Shown: positions 8,211-17,572, counted from the first letter of the stretch. The stretch is DNA of 64,000 bases from GCA-2733415 sp049609325 (GCA_049609325.1 JBMYYK010000002.1:52274-116273); one strand, 5' to 3'. Notes: generated by a model not told the origin, from the sequence alone. Program-made: numbers and translations.

Positions 8211-9862
8211 ATCTGAAAAACAACATAATAAAAACTATTACTGCTATTCTTGTAGTGTTTGTTGTTAATTTTTTAGCGTCAAAAATCTACACACGAATAG
8301 ATATTACTGAAGATGGTAGGTATACACTATCAGAAGCCTCAAAAGAAACCGTTAACACTCAAGAACCTATTTATGTAGACGTATTCCTAACTGGCGAAAT
8401 GCCATCGGAGTTTAAACGTTTGCAAATTGAAACTAGACAATTACTGGAGGAATTCAGAGAAGTTAATGACAATATTATCGTTACTTATGTAAATCCTAAA
8501 GATGAAAATCCGGATATAAATATTCTAACTTTAGAAATGGAGAAATTCGGTATGCCCGCCTTAAGAATTGATGTTAAAGAAAACGGGAAAACATCTCAAG
8601 AAGTAATATTCCCTTGGGCAGTAATTAACCACAATCAAAAAGTTGCAAAAGTTTCATTAATAAAAACAAACACAAACAACTCTATTGACAGAGTTAACAA
8701 CTCAGTACAACATTTAGAATACGCTTTTGCAAGTGCTTTTAAAGACGTTATTCTAGAAAAATCTAAAAAAATAGGACTCCTAATTGGTAACCAACAATTA
8801 GAAAGCAAGTATGTCTATGATTTCTTGAACACGTTAGAAAGCAGCTACCATATCATTCCAATAGCATTAGATTCTGCTGATATCAAACCAATAGAAACTT
8901 TTGAAAATTTACAAAAACTAGACTTATTAATTAACGCCAAACCACAAAAAGCATTTTCTGACAACCAGAAATATGCACTAGATCAATACACAATTAACGG
9001 CGGAAAATCACTTTGGCTACTAGATGTTGTTCATGCTGAAATGGACAGTATATCAGAAAAAGGGCAAACCTTAGCTCTAGCAAAAGATTTGAACTTAAAA
9101 GACATGTTTTTTCAATATGGGTTTAGAGTCAACCCAGTGCTTACTAAAGACATGTATGCATCAGATGTTGTGCTGTTAGACAACAACAATCAACCTAATC
9201 GTTACCCTTGGTTTTACAACCCATTAGTAATTCCGCAAACCAAACACGCCATAGTCAACAACATTAGTCCTGTAAAATTTGAATTTGCAAACACTATAGA
9301 TTTAGTCAAACAAGGGATCAATATCAAAAAAACACCTCTATTACAAACTTCAGAAATTTCTGCAACAGTTGGTATGCCAAAAATTATCAACTTAAATGAA
9401 ATCAGTAAAAAACCAGATGCCAAAGCATTTACAAAACAGAATTTAACCTTGGCAGCTTTATTTGAGGGTAATTTCACCTCAACATATAAAAACCGAATAA
9501 AACCTTTTGATTACAGCAATCATAAAGACGAAAACAAAAGCTCAAAAATGATTGTTATTGCTGATGGTGATGTGATAAAAAACCACATTGACAGAGGAAA
9601 GCCATTGCCTTTAGGCTATGATAAATGGACGCAACAAAATTACGGAAACAAAGAATTTTTATTAAACGCCGTTAACTATTTATTAGATGATACAGGCTTA
9701 ATGCAAGTAAGAAATAAAGAGGTGAAAATTCCGTTTTTAGATGTAGAACGTATTGCAAAAGAGAAAACAAAATGGCAACTCATAAACATTGTCATTCCTT
9801 TCATTACTCTACTATTATTTGGCTTAATTTACACTTACATAAGAAAACGTAAATACAGCTAA
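8207..9862 (+). CDS. gldG: Gliding motility-associated ABC transporter auxiliary protein GldG
   Basis: 551 residues, usual GldG length. One N-terminal membrane segment (about 8-25), a large extracytoplasmic region of the ABC_transp_aux type with the typical early motif YTRIDITEDGRYTLS, and one C-terminal membrane segment (about 525-545) ending in basic residues. GldG works with permease GldF and ATPase GldA. Its start overlaps the stop of the preceding membrane gene (ATGA), pointing to coupled translation. dnaN follows 94 nt downstream with its own promoter element. Confidence 0.93.
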   Translation: MNLKNNIIKTITAILVVFVVNFLASKIYTRIDITEDGRYTLSEASKETVNTQEPIYVDVFLTGEMPSEFKRLQIETRQLLEEFREVNDNIIVTYVNPKDENPDINILTLEMEKFGMPALRIDVKENGKTSQEVIFPWAVINHNQKVAKVSLIKTNTNNSIDRVNNSVQHLEYAFASAFKDVILEKSKKIGLLIGNQQLESKYVYDFLNTLESSYHIIPIALDSADIKPIETFENLQKLDLLINAKPQKAFSDNQKYALDQYTINGGKSLWLLDVVHAEMDSISEKGQTLALAKDLNLKDMFFQYGFRVNPVLTKDMYASDVVLLDNNNQPNRYPWFYNPLVIPQTKHAIVNNISPVKFEFANTIDLVKQGINIKKTPLLQTSEISATVGMPKIINLNEISKKPDAKAFTKQNLTLAALFEGNFTSTYKNRIKPFDYSNHKDENKSSKMIVIADGDVIKNHIDRGKPLPLGYDKWTQQNYGNKEFLLNAVNYLLDDTGLMQVRNKEVKIPFLDVERIAKEKTKWQLINIVIPFITLLLFGLIYTYIRKRKYS

Positions 9863-9924
9863 TTTTTGTTGAAAAACCGTACATCTTGTTAATAACATTC
9901 TTTCCTAATCACAAGGAAATAAGA

Positions 9925-9932
9925 TATATTTG
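9925..9932 (+). promoter_or_regulatory. -7 promoter element of dnaN
   Basis: TATATTTG matches TAnnTTTG exactly and predicts a start near 9938, about 18 nt before the dnaN ATG. No TTG is found at 17-23 nt spacing, so the -33 side is weak. Confidence 0.5.
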
Positions 9933-9956
9933 TAACTCGTATAAAAAAGAAAACAA

Positions 9957-11075
9957 ATGAAATTTATAGTTTCAAGTTCATATTTACTTAAACAACTTCA
10001 AATATTGGGTGGGGTTATTAATAGCAATAACACACTACCAATTTTAGACAATTTTTTGTTTGAATTGAAGCAATCTACTTTAGTAGTTTCTGCAAGTGAT
10101 TTAGAAACAACTATGTCATCTACATTAGATGTAGAATCTGAGTCTAACGGAAGTGTCGCCATTCCTGCAAAGTTGTTATTAGATACTTTAAAAACGTTTC
10201 CTGAGCAACCGTTAACGTTTATTATTGAAGACAACAATACTGTTGAAATTAGCTCAAATCACGGTAAATATGCGTTAGCTTATGCTAACGGGGAAGAATT
10301 TCCTAAATCGGTTTCTTTAAGCAACCCAAGTAAAACGTTGTTTAAAGGAGATATTTTAGCCACAGCAATTAGTAAAACTATTTTCGCTGCTGGAAATGAC
10401 GATTTAAGACCCGTGATGAGTGGAGTATTCTTTCAGTTTTCTACAGAGAGTTTAACTTTTGTTGCTACAGACGCTCACAAATTAGTAAAATACCAACGTA
10501 CAGATGTTACCGCTTCTGAAACCGCAGAATTCATTATGCCTAAAAAACCTTTGAATTTATTAAAAGGAATTTTAGCCGGAAGTGATAGCGAAGTTACAAT
10601 GGAATATAACGAATCTAACGCTAGATTTACTTTTGATAATATTGACTTGGTTTGTCGTTTAATAGACGGGAAATACCCTAATTACGAGGCTGTAATTCCT
10701 AAAGAAAATCCAAACCAACTGACTATAGCTAGAAATCAGTTTTTAAACTCTGTGAAGCGTGTGTCTATTTTCTCTAATAAAACCACACACCAAATTCGTT
10801 TAAAAATTGCTGGTGCAGAATTGAACATTTCTGCAGAAGATATTGACTATTCAAATAAAGCTGAAGAGCGTTTAACGTGCGATTATCAAGGTGATGATTT
10901 ACAAATAGGCTTTAACTCTCGTTTTTTAACAGAAATGTTAAACAACCTTGCTTCAGATGACGTGTCATTAGAAATGAGTTTACCAAACAGAGCAGGAATC
11001 TTGACACCAATTGATGGGTTAGATGAAGGCGAGCAAATTACCATGCTTGTTATGCCTGTAATGTTAAACAACTAA
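9957..11075 (+). CDS. dnaN: DNA polymerase III subunit beta (sliding clamp)
   Basis: 372 residues, the standard clamp length. It forms a ring dimer around DNA that tethers polymerase III and other clamp-binding proteins. The sequence shows the three-domain clamp pattern: MKFIVSSSYLLKQLQ and NNTLPILDNFLFE (domain 1), LRPVMSGVFFQF and FVATDAHKLVKY (domain 2), LIDGKYPNYEAVIPKENPN and the C-terminal LVMPVMLN (domain 3, homologous to the E. coli MPMRL end). In this genome it is not next to dnaA; it sits alone between gldG and a convergent S1 protein gene. Confidence 0.98.
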   Translation: MKFIVSSSYLLKQLQILGGVINSNNTLPILDNFLFELKQSTLVVSASDLETTMSSTLDVESESNGSVAIPAKLLLDTLKTFPEQPLTFIIEDNNTVEISSNHGKYALAYANGEEFPKSVSLSNPSKTLFKGDILATAISKTIFAAGNDDLRPVMSGVFFQFSTESLTFVATDAHKLVKYQRTDVTASETAEFIMPKKPLNLLKGILAGSDSEVTMEYNESNARFTFDNIDLVCRLIDGKYPNYEAVIPKENPNQLTIARNQFLNSVKRVSIFSNKTTHQIRLKIAGAELNISAEDIDYSNKAEERLTCDYQGDDLQIGFNSRFLTEMLNNLASDDVSLEMSLPNRAGILTPIDGLDEGEQITMLVMPVMLNN

Positions 11076-11096
11076 TACCAAAAACCAACCAAAACT

Positions 11097-11132
11097 AAAA
11101 AGAGGACTTGCTTATGCAGTCCTCTTTTTTAT
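11097..11132. terminator. Bidirectional terminator between dnaN and the CvfB-like gene
   Basis: Stem AAAAAGAGGACT with AGTCCTCTTTTT (about 11097-11108 with 11118-11129) around a short loop, with A and T runs outside. It serves dnaN (+) and the convergent gene (-). Confidence 0.8.
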
Positions 11133-11153
11133 TATAAAATTTATGTTTGATGA

Positions 11154-12008
11154 TTATTTAAAATCTTGCTCAGGCAAGTCACCCACTAAATAAATTCCAT
11201 CATTCTCCAAAGTAATCAGTTTATCTTTATATAAAGACCCTATAGCTTTTTTAAACGTCTTTTTACTCATTTGTAAAAGCTGCTTTATAATTTCTGGGTT
11301 AGACTTATCTGTCACCCCTAAAAACCCATCGTTTTTCTTCAATTCAGATAATATAACCTGTGCATTAGGCTCTATATTTTTATAGCCTATTTGTTGAAAT
11401 GATACATCAATTTTATTACCAGGCCTTATTTTTTTAATATACCCAGTCATGACATCTCCTACTCTAATATTTTGAAATACTTGATCTTCATACACCAATC
11501 CTTTATGTTGCTGGTTGATGATAACATTTATACCAATATCAGTCATATGTGAGACAACAATATCAACTTCGTCAAACTGTTTTACAGTTAAATTTTCATT
11601 TGACAAATACTTATTGATTTTACTAGTTCCTACTAAACGACCAGTTTTATCATCTAAAAACATATATACCAAATAGCTTTTTCCGGCTTGCATTGGTCTT
11701 GCTTGTTCATTAAATGGCACAAATAAGTCTTTTTCAATACCTAAATCTAAAAACGCGCCATGCCTTGTAACTTGATTAACTTCTAACCAGCCAAATTCTT
11801 CTAATTGTATAAAAGGCATCTCTGTAGTAGCAATTAAACGTTCTTCGTTATCTAAATACAAAAACACATCAATTAACTCACCTATCTCAAAAGATTCTGG
11901 GATGTATTTCCCTGGCAATAACACATCATTTCCTTCTTCATCTACCAAGAATAATCCTGGAGCAGTATCTCTATCTATTTCAAGCCTATTTACTCTTCCT
12001 AATTCCAT
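11154..12008 (-). CDS. CvfB-like S1 RNA-binding protein
   Basis: 284 residues. It matches the CvfB/YitL family: three S1-type beta-barrel units (first about 1-65, second containing FGWLEVNQVTRHGAFLDLGIEKDLFVPF, third about 145-215 with GDVMTGYIKKIRPGNKIDVSFQ), then a C-terminal winged-helix region (about 225-275, MSKKTFKKAIGSLYKDKLI). In Firmicutes CvfB affects virulence-factor expression through RNA binding; in Bacteroidota its role is not established. It has its own -7 element just upstream and faces dnaN with a shared terminator. Confidence 0.85.
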   Translation of the reverse strand: MELGRVNRLEIDRDTAPGLFLVDEEGNDVLLPGKYIPESFEIGELIDVFLYLDNEERLIATTEMPFIQLEEFGWLEVNQVTRHGAFLDLGIEKDLFVPFNEQARPMQAGKSYLVYMFLDDKTGRLVGTSKINKYLSNENLTVKQFDEVDIVVSHMTDIGINVIINQQHKGLVYEDQVFQNIRVGDVMTGYIKKIRPGNKIDVSFQQIGYKNIEPNAQVILSELKKNDGFLGVTDKSNPEIIKQLLQMSKKTFKKAIGSLYKDKLITLENDGIYLVGDLPEQDFK

Positions 12009-12025
12009 AATTTATATTTACCATG

Positions 12026-12033
12026 CAAAAGTA
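12026..12033 (-). promoter_or_regulatory. -7 promoter element of the CvfB-like gene
   Basis: On the minus strand this reads TACTTTTG, an exact TAnnTTTG match, ending 17 nt before the ATG at 12008. No clear TTG at the expected spacing. Confidence 0.45.
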
Positions 12034-12082
12034 CAGCTTTTTAGTTTTTGACTGTTAATTACATTATCTTTTAATTGTAGCA

Positions 12083-12119
12083 TATAAAAAAGGCACTCAT
12101 GATGAGTGCCTTTTTTATA
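12083..12119 (-). terminator. Terminator after the DUF2853 gene
   Basis: Perfect 18-bp inverted repeat (12083-12100 with 12102-12119) around a single central base; the core GGCACTCAT/ATGAGTGCC has A/T-run flanks. It lies downstream of the minus-strand DUF2853 gene and upstream of the CvfB-like gene. Confidence 0.88.
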
Positions 12120-12134
12120 CTTAGCTACATTTGT

Positions 12135-12476
12135 TTAATTGTAAACAGATGCTTTATTAAAGTGAACAGTTAATAAGTAATACACAACTGCTCTGTATTT
12201 ATTTCTATTAGATCTTCCGTATTTTTCCATTACAGCGTCAATTCCTTTATCTAAATCAGCACTATCGCTTAATCCTAATTTTTTAATCAAGAAATTATTT
12301 TTTACTGTTGCCAATTCTTTTTCATCAGTTCCTGAAACTGTTGAAGCGTCTTTATTATAGATAGAAGGACCACATCCTATTACCACTTTTGTTAATAAAT
12401 CCATATCAGCATTCACACCACACTTGTCTTTTAAATCTGCAGTGTATTTTTGAATCAATTCGTCTCTTTTACTCAT
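12135..12476 (-). CDS. DUF2853 family protein
   Basis: 113 residues, small, soluble and mostly helical, with no signal peptide. The sequence around KYTADLKDKCGVNADMDLLTKVVIGCGPSIYN and the closing YRAVVYYLLTVHF fits the DUF2853 family as I know it, which has no assigned function. It is a single-gene unit: an exact -7 element lies 35 nt upstream and a strong terminator follows. It is divided from menD by about 70 nt. No catalytic motif seen. Confidence 0.75.
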   Translation of the reverse strand: MSKRDELIQKYTADLKDKCGVNADMDLLTKVVIGCGPSIYNKDASTVSGTDEKELATVKNNFLIKKLGLSDSADLDKGIDAVMEKYGRSNRNKYRAVVYYLLTVHFNKASVYN

Positions 12477-12510
12477 AATAGTCAGTTTGTTATTATACTT
12501 GTGTTTTTAC

Positions 12511-12518
12511 CAAATATA
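12511..12518 (-). promoter_or_regulatory. -7 promoter element of the DUF2853 gene
   Basis: Minus strand reads TATATTTG, an exact TAnnTTTG match, predicting a start about 25-30 nt before the ATG. No good -33 element. Confidence 0.5.
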
Positions 12519-12549
12519 ACAATTTCTAATTAAAATAAAGCCATTCTAA

Positions 12550-14217
12550 CTAAGCATTATTTCTCATAAACTCAAAATATTGCAACAACACATCATCATT
12601 TGTAGTTCTTGGCGTAAAAATTTCTAATAATGCAGGCTTTTCATCATCTAAAAAAAAACATGAAAGTTCCGATTGCAAATCAGCCGCATTAGAAACCGCT
12701 TTATAACTCATCCCGTACATCTGACAAAGGTATTCTGCAGTAAGGTTATGCGTTGTTTCAAAATAAGTTTCAAAATTCTCTGTGTTTTTTTGCCCTGGTA
12801 ATATCCTAAATATACCTCCTCCACTATTGTTTATAACTATAATTCTAAACGATTTTGGCATATAATTATTCCATAATGCATTAGAATCATAGAAAAAACT
12901 CAAATCTCCTGTAATCAATATATTTTGTTGAGCTGACACAGCAGCATGACCAATTGCCGTACTCGTAGAACCATCTATACCACTAGTACCTCTATTACAA
13001 TATTGTATTACACTAGGGTTTTGATTAAATAATTGCACATACCTAATTGTAGAGCTATTACTCAAGTGTAATACAGAGTGTTCTGGGATTGCTTTTAAAA
13101 TACTTTCAAAGGCTTTAAAGTCAGAAAACGGAATAGTTTTTAAATAGGCGTCATGTTGTATTGCTCTATGAGTTTTTATGGATAACCATTGAGTTTGGTA
13201 AGACGAATTAACAGGCAATGCGTCTGCCATTAAGCGCTTAAAAAAATGAGTTTCATTAAGCTTAAAATGATGTTGCAAACAAAAATATGTATCTAAAGCC
13301 TTACAAGTGCCTACATGAAAATGCGCTTCAGGCTGGTAGGTGCGCAAAAACTTTTTTACTTTTTTAGATACTACCAAACCGCCGATAGTTACTAGAGTTT
13401 CAGGTCTTAACTTCTGAAAATCTTCAGAATCTAATGGCGCAATATATTTATCAATACTTGAGCAAAAATTCTCATGATGTACATTTGACGTCGACTCTGT
13501 AAGAACTATTGTCGCTTTATCATTAGCTAAATACTCCAATACGTCTTGCTCAATGTTATTCGGGGTATTTACCCCAATTAACACCATACGCTTATGTGAC
13601 GTATTCCATTGCTGAGTAAAATCTGCATAAGCACTCTCATCTATACTATAATCAGAAACCTCCTCTGGTATTACAGTTATTGCTTCAGTCATCTCGGGCT
13701 GAGTTTCATATAAAGGCTCTGCAAAAGGCACATTAATATGAACTGGTCCGTTATGACCTTTAGCGGTATTGATAGCCGTATTAATGTCAATTTGATTCTG
13801 TTTTGAATGCTCAGACAAATTAGCCGAATACAACACGTGTTTCCCAAAGATGTTCTCTTGATAAATCGTTTGACCATCCCCTATACCTATCAAATGCTGA
13901 GGCCTATCAGCAGAAATAACAACCAAAGGAATCTGACTATAAAAAGCTTCTGCAACGGCAGGATGATAATTTAACATAGCAGAACCCGACGTACACACTA
14001 CAGCTATTGGCTGTTGCAATTGCTGAGCCATACCTAAGGCAAAAAAAGCGGCACAACGTTCATCTACAACACTATAGGTGTTTATGTTTGGATGCGATGA
14101 AAAGCTAATGGTTAAAGGGGCATTACGACTCCCTGGAGAAATCACCACATGCTTTACACCCTTTTTCTCACATAATTGTACGATTTGTTGCGCTAATGGT
14201 ATGTTGGAGTAATTCAT
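12550..14217 (-). CDS. menD: 2-succinyl-5-enolpyruvyl-6-hydroxy-3-cyclohexene-1-carboxylate synthase
   Basis: 555 residues, normal for MenD. This thiamine-diphosphate enzyme condenses isochorismate with 2-oxoglutarate (releasing CO2) in menaquinone synthesis. Seen in sequence: the N-terminal HVVISPGSRNAPLTI, VDERCAAFFALGMAQ (with the ThDP-activating Glu region) and GTSGSAMLNYHPAVAEA, plus the C-terminal cofactor site ITGDLSFFYDSNALWN...VINNSGGGIFRILPG. It starts 7 nt after the recR stop and is probably in one transcript with it. No other men genes are in the window. Menaquinone as the main quinone fits Flavobacteriaceae. Confidence 0.96.
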   Translation of the reverse strand: MNYSNIPLAQQIVQLCEKKGVKHVVISPGSRNAPLTISFSSHPNINTYSVVDERCAAFFALGMAQQLQQPIAVVCTSGSAMLNYHPAVAEAFYSQIPLVVISADRPQHLIGIGDGQTIYQENIFGKHVLYSANLSEHSKQNQIDINTAINTAKGHNGPVHINVPFAEPLYETQPEMTEAITVIPEEVSDYSIDESAYADFTQQWNTSHKRMVLIGVNTPNNIEQDVLEYLANDKATIVLTESTSNVHHENFCSSIDKYIAPLDSEDFQKLRPETLVTIGGLVVSKKVKKFLRTYQPEAHFHVGTCKALDTYFCLQHHFKLNETHFFKRLMADALPVNSSYQTQWLSIKTHRAIQHDAYLKTIPFSDFKAFESILKAIPEHSVLHLSNSSTIRYVQLFNQNPSVIQYCNRGTSGIDGSTSTAIGHAAVSAQQNILITGDLSFFYDSNALWNNYMPKSFRIIVINNSGGGIFRILPGQKNTENFETYFETTHNLTAEYLCQMYGMSYKAVSNAADLQSELSCFFLDDEKPALLEIFTPRTTNDDVLLQYFEFMRNNA

Positions 14218-14224
14218 TAAAACA

Positions 14225-14842
14225 TTAATTTTTTAGTGATTGCTCAAAAGGGATGCGGTGCAAAATACTACGCCCTAAAGTGACCTCATCGGCATACTCT
14301 AATTCATCACCTACAGAGATTCCTCGTGCAATGGTAGATACCGTTACATCATAACCTTCTAATTTTCTAAACATATAAAAGTTAGTGGTATCCCCTTCCA
14401 TTGTTGAGCTCATTGCAAAAATCAATTCGTCAACTTTACCATCGGTAACTTTTTGTACCAAAGATTCAATAGTTAAGTCTGAAGGTCCAATACCATCTAT
14501 TGGTGAAATTTTACCTCCTAATACATGATACACTCCTTTAAATTGCCCTGTACTTTCTATAGCCATGACATCTCTAATATCTTCTACAACACATATGAGT
14601 TTAGAATTTCGAGACGGGTTAGCACATATTTCACATAAATCAACATCAGAAATATTATGACAATTTTTACAATACTTCAACTCATTACGCACTTGTTGTA
14701 ATGCAAAAGACAATCTATTGGTTTGATCTTTATGTTGCCCCAATAAATGCAATACTAAACGCAACGCAGTACGTTTACCAATACCGGGCAACTGTGACAT
14801 TTCATAGACAGCGTTTTCTAAAAGTTTTGATGAGAATTCCAT
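14225..14842 (-). CDS. recR: Recombination protein RecR
   Basis: 205 residues, typical. RecR works with RecO (and RecF) to load RecA on gapped DNA. Domains in order: helix-hairpin-helix (LPGIGKRTALRLVLHLL, about 18-34), a four-cysteine zinc site (CKNCHN...CEICANPSR, about 57-77), a Toprim domain (ICVVEDIRDVMAIE and YHVLGGKISPIDGIGP), and a C-terminal segment with ARGISVGDELEYADEVTLGRS. It is first in a likely two-gene unit with menD and diverges from the sodium:solute symporter gene. Confidence 0.97.
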   Translation of the reverse strand: MEFSSKLLENAVYEMSQLPGIGKRTALRLVLHLLGQHKDQTNRLSFALQQVRNELKYCKNCHNISDVDLCEICANPSRNSKLICVVEDIRDVMAIESTGQFKGVYHVLGGKISPIDGIGPSDLTIESLVQKVTDGKVDELIFAMSSTMEGDTTNFYMFRKLEGYDVTVSTIARGISVGDELEYADEVTLGRSILHRIPFEQSLKN

Positions 14843-14894
14843 GGGGTAAATTTACAACATCAACAGTAATTATTATCATTTCTTAAGACTATTA

Positions 14895-14925
14895 TTGACA
14901 ACACTACAAGTTAATTTGTATTTTG
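14895..14925 (+). promoter_or_regulatory. Possible promoter of the sodium:solute symporter gene
   Basis: TTG at 14895-14897 and a near-match TATTTTG about 21 nt later (one T short of TAnnTTTG), roughly 20 nt before the ATG at 14945. Tentative. Confidence 0.35.
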
Positions 14926-14944
14926 GCTACTTTAATTATTTTTT

Positions 14945-16393
14945 ATGAATGCAACACAAATTATAGCATTAATTTCTGCCTACTTTGGCGTATTAATTCT
15001 TATATCATACTTAACAGGAAAAAAAACTGGAAACGATGCCTTTTTTAAAGGAAATAGACAATCGCCTTGGTATGTTGTAGCCTTTGGTATGATTGGCGCG
15101 TCGTTATCTGGAGTAACATTTATATCAGTACCAGGATGGGTAGAAGCCTCACAATTCAGTTATATGCAAATGGTATTGGGGTATATTATTGGGTATGCCG
15201 TTATAGGTTTGGTGTTACTACCACTCTATTACAAGCTCAACTTAACCTCAATATACACGTATTTAGATTCAAGATTTGGAAATTATTCCTATAAAACTGG
15301 CGCTTCATTTTTTCTGATATCTCGAATTATTGGTGCTAGTTTTAGATTGTTTTTAGTCGCTAATGTCTTGCAAATAATTTTATTTGATGATTTAGGCATA
15401 CAGTTTTGGCAAACGGTGACTATTACTGTTGTTCTTATTTGGTTGTACACCTTTAAATCTGGTATAAAAACCATAGTTTGGACAGACACCCTACAAACAC
15501 TATTCATGCTTATTGCCGTTGGTGTAGCTATATATGTTGTGAGTGATAGCATTAATCTTAATGGGCAATCGGCGTTTAGTTTTGTGCTAGACAATGACTT
15601 ATCTAAAATATTCTTTTTTGACGATTATAAAGCTGGAAACTACTTCTGGAAACAATTCATTTCTGGAGCATTTATTGCCATAGTAATGACAGGATTAGAT
15701 CAAGACATGATGCAGAAAAACTTGACTTGTAAAACCTTAAAAGACGCACAAAAAAACATGTTTTGGTTTACTATTGTCTTAACTGTAGTTAATTTTATAT
15801 TCTTAAGTTTAGGTTTACTACTAACCGTATACGCTCAACAAAACGGGATTGACGCACATAAAGACAATTTATTTGCAGTTTTATCACAACATCACTTAGG
15901 TATTGGAGTCTTTTGTTTTTTCTTATTAGGATTAATTGCTGCAGCATATAGTAGTGCTGATAGTGCTTTAACATCATTAACAACATCATTTAGTATTGAT
16001 ATTTTAGATATAAAAAAGAAATACGAGAAACAACAACAAATTAAAATCAGAAAACAAATTCATGTCGTAATTTCGCTTGTTTTAATTGCTGTAATTATCA
16101 TCTTTAAATATGTTTTAAAAGATGTAAGCGTTATTGCAAAACTATTCAAATTGGCAGGATACACTTATGGTCCTTTATTAGGATTATACGCTTTTGGTTT
16201 ATTTACAAAGTGGCAAATTAAAGACAAACTTGTGCCAGTTATTGCTATTCTATCTCCTATACTATCATACATTATAAGTATGAATAGCTTAAAATGGTTT
16301 GGCTTCGAATTCGGATTTTTCATCTTAATTCTTAATGGAGCACTTACTTTTTTAGGACTTTTAGCAATTACACAAAAACAACATCATTCATAA
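14945..16393 (+). CDS. Sodium:solute symporter (SSS family)
   Basis: 482 residues with about 13 membrane segments, the SSS-family pattern. Characteristic regions are FFKGNRQSPWYVVAFGMIGASLSGVTFISVPG near the N-terminus (the GxxGxxxSGxTF signature of TM2-3), and the later GLIAAAYSSADSALTSLTTSFSIDIL, with the Ser/Thr-rich sodium-site helix. These transporters bring in sugars, amino acids, vitamins or organic acids with Na+. The substrate cannot be named here; no catabolic genes are next to it. It diverges from recR and precedes the slyD-like gene by about 67 nt. Confidence 0.92.
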   Translation: MNATQIIALISAYFGVLILISYLTGKKTGNDAFFKGNRQSPWYVVAFGMIGASLSGVTFISVPGWVEASQFSYMQMVLGYIIGYAVIGLVLLPLYYKLNLTSIYTYLDSRFGNYSYKTGASFFLISRIIGASFRLFLVANVLQIILFDDLGIQFWQTVTITVVLIWLYTFKSGIKTIVWTDTLQTLFMLIAVGVAIYVVSDSINLNGQSAFSFVLDNDLSKIFFFDDYKAGNYFWKQFISGAFIAIVMTGLDQDMMQKNLTCKTLKDAQKNMFWFTIVLTVVNFIFLSLGLLLTVYAQQNGIDAHKDNLFAVLSQHHLGIGVFCFFLLGLIAAAYSSADSALTSLTTSFSIDILDIKKKYEKQQQIKIRKQIHVVISLVLIAVIIIFKYVLKDVSVIAKLFKLAGYTYGPLLGLYAFGLFTKWQIKDKLVPVIAILSPILSYIISMNSLKWFGFEFGFFILILNGALTFLGLLAITQKQHHS

Positions 16394-16435
16394 CAACTTA
16401 AAAGAAGTTTAGCTTTTATAATTGCAATTAAATGG

Positions 16436-16443
16436 TACTTTTG
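16436..16443 (+). promoter_or_regulatory. -7 promoter element of the slyD-like gene
   Basis: TACTTTTG, an exact TAnnTTTG match, 17 nt before the ATG at 16461. The nearest upstream TTG (16422-16424) is only 11 nt away, too close for a normal -33 box, so only the -7 element is claimed. It argues for the ATG at 16461 as the real start. Confidence 0.5.
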
Positions 16444-16460
16444 CCGAAAATTTATTTTTT

Positions 16461-16964
16461 ATGAGCGATATAAAGCACAAAGCAATTGCAGTAGAATACA
16501 ACTTATATAGAGACACTGCAGAAGGAGAACTAATAGAATCTACAGAAGGAAAATCACCTTTAGCCTTTTTATCTGGTTTAGGGCAAATGATTCCTGAATT
16601 TGAAGATAATATTACGGCCTTAAATGAAGGTGATGCATTTTCTTTCGGAATAAAATCTGAAAACGCATACGGAACACGTAAAGACGAAGCTGTTATTGAA
16701 TTAGCACAAGATATGTTTATGAATGAAGGGAAAATGATTCCTGAGGTTACTGTAGGTAACGTTTTACCTTTACAAGATCAGAACGGTAATGTTATTCCTG
16801 GTAGAGTTTTAGCTATTAATGAAACTACTGTAACTGTAGATGTAAATCATTTATTAGCAGACCAAGATTTATACTTTACTGGTAAAATTGTAGAAATGAG
16901 AGAAGCCACTGCAGAAGAAATTGAGCACAAGCATGTTCATGGTGCACACGGTCATCAACATTAA
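16461..16964 (+). CDS. FKBP-type peptidyl-prolyl cis-trans isomerase, SlyD-like
   Basis: 167 residues from the chosen ATG (MSDIKHKAIAVEYNL). SlyD-type proteins isomerise X-Pro bonds, act as chaperones and bind metals. Seen are the FKBP half-domains (SPLAFLSGLGQMIPEFEDNITALNEGDAFSF and FTGKIVEMREATAEE), an insert-in-flap region between them (about 70-120), and a His-rich end EHKHVHGAHGHQH that could bind Ni or Zn. An upstream in-frame TTG at 16422 would add 13 residues, but it lies before the promoter -7 element and is not a likely start. A terminator follows before the convergent CoA-binding gene. Confidence 0.9.
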   Translation: MSDIKHKAIAVEYNLYRDTAEGELIESTEGKSPLAFLSGLGQMIPEFEDNITALNEGDAFSFGIKSENAYGTRKDEAVIELAQDMFMNEGKMIPEVTVGNVLPLQDQNGNVIPGRVLAINETTVTVDVNHLLADQDLYFTGKIVEMREATAEEIEHKHVHGAHGHQH

Positions 16965-16985
16965 TACAGCTTAACACTACAATAA

Positions 16986-17025
16986 ACCCCTATTTAACTT
17001 TTTAGATAGGGGTAATTTTTTATAC
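16986..17025. terminator. Terminator between slyD-like and CoA-binding genes
   Basis: Stem ACCCCTAT (16986-16993) with ATAGGGGT (17006-17013), a 12-nt loop, and a T-rich run after it on the plus strand. It separates convergent genes; the minus-strand side has few T residues, so it may act mainly on the plus strand. Confidence 0.65.
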
Positions 17026-17034
17026 TATTTCTCT

Positions 17035-17397
17035 TTAAAATTGATTGGTAGATAATAACACTAAAGTACACGCTTCTTCATATATTATATTGTGTGCATT
17101 CAATAGAGTATAGAACCCCGAATTTTCCGTCCCGGGATTAAAAATTACACGTTTTGGTTGTAAACTCAATAAGTAATTATAATATGGTTCCTGTCGTTTC
17201 GGATTCATATACAATGTAATAGTATCTACATCTGAGTAAGGCACTAACTCAGAATCAATTTCTACACCAGCAACGTGTCCGGAAACCAAACCATAAGCAA
17301 CTACATTTTTGTTTGTACTGACCAATTTATTAATGGCCATGTTGGAGTATCGTTCGGGTTTTAATGATGCTCCAAACACTAATACTTTATTCTTCAT
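17035..17397 (-). CDS. CoA-binding domain protein (YccU-like)
   Basis: 120 residues, a single Rossmann-type CoA-binding domain. The N-terminus KVLVFGASLKPERYSNMAI holds the GAS-x-KP nucleotide-binding turn, and later parts (DTITLYMNPKRQEPYYNYLLSLQPKRVIFNPGTENSGF, with YEEACTLVLL near the end) match the small CoA_binding_2 family. Members bind CoA or similar nucleotides; their function is mostly unknown. It stands alone and convergent to the slyD-like gene. Confidence 0.85.
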   Translation of the reverse strand: MKNKVLVFGASLKPERYSNMAINKLVSTNKNVVAYGLVSGHVAGVEIDSELVPYSDVDTITLYMNPKRQEPYYNYLLSLQPKRVIFNPGTENSGFYTLLNAHNIIYEEACTLVLLSTNQF

Positions 17398-17572
17398 TTG
17401 CTATGCTTTTAACATTTAGTATATAACTATCTATAAATTAAGACGTCCCATCAAACTCTATTTTAACAGCTTGTTAAAGTCATGTTAATATACAATTAGT
17501 TGGTAACTAATGAAACTCTTGGTCGTCTTGTAGTCAAAATCATTACAAAAAACATCATTCAAAAAACTAAAC

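Noticed and set aside
16422..16460. TTG start and TTG -33 box for the slyD-like gene
   Set aside because: The TTG precedes a -7 element, so it is unlikely to be the start; as a -33 box it is only 11 nt from the -7, too short.
17398..17572. Promoter upstream of the TonB-like receptor
   Set aside because: TTG triplets are present but no TAnnTTTG at reasonable spacing; I see nothing firm in this gap.
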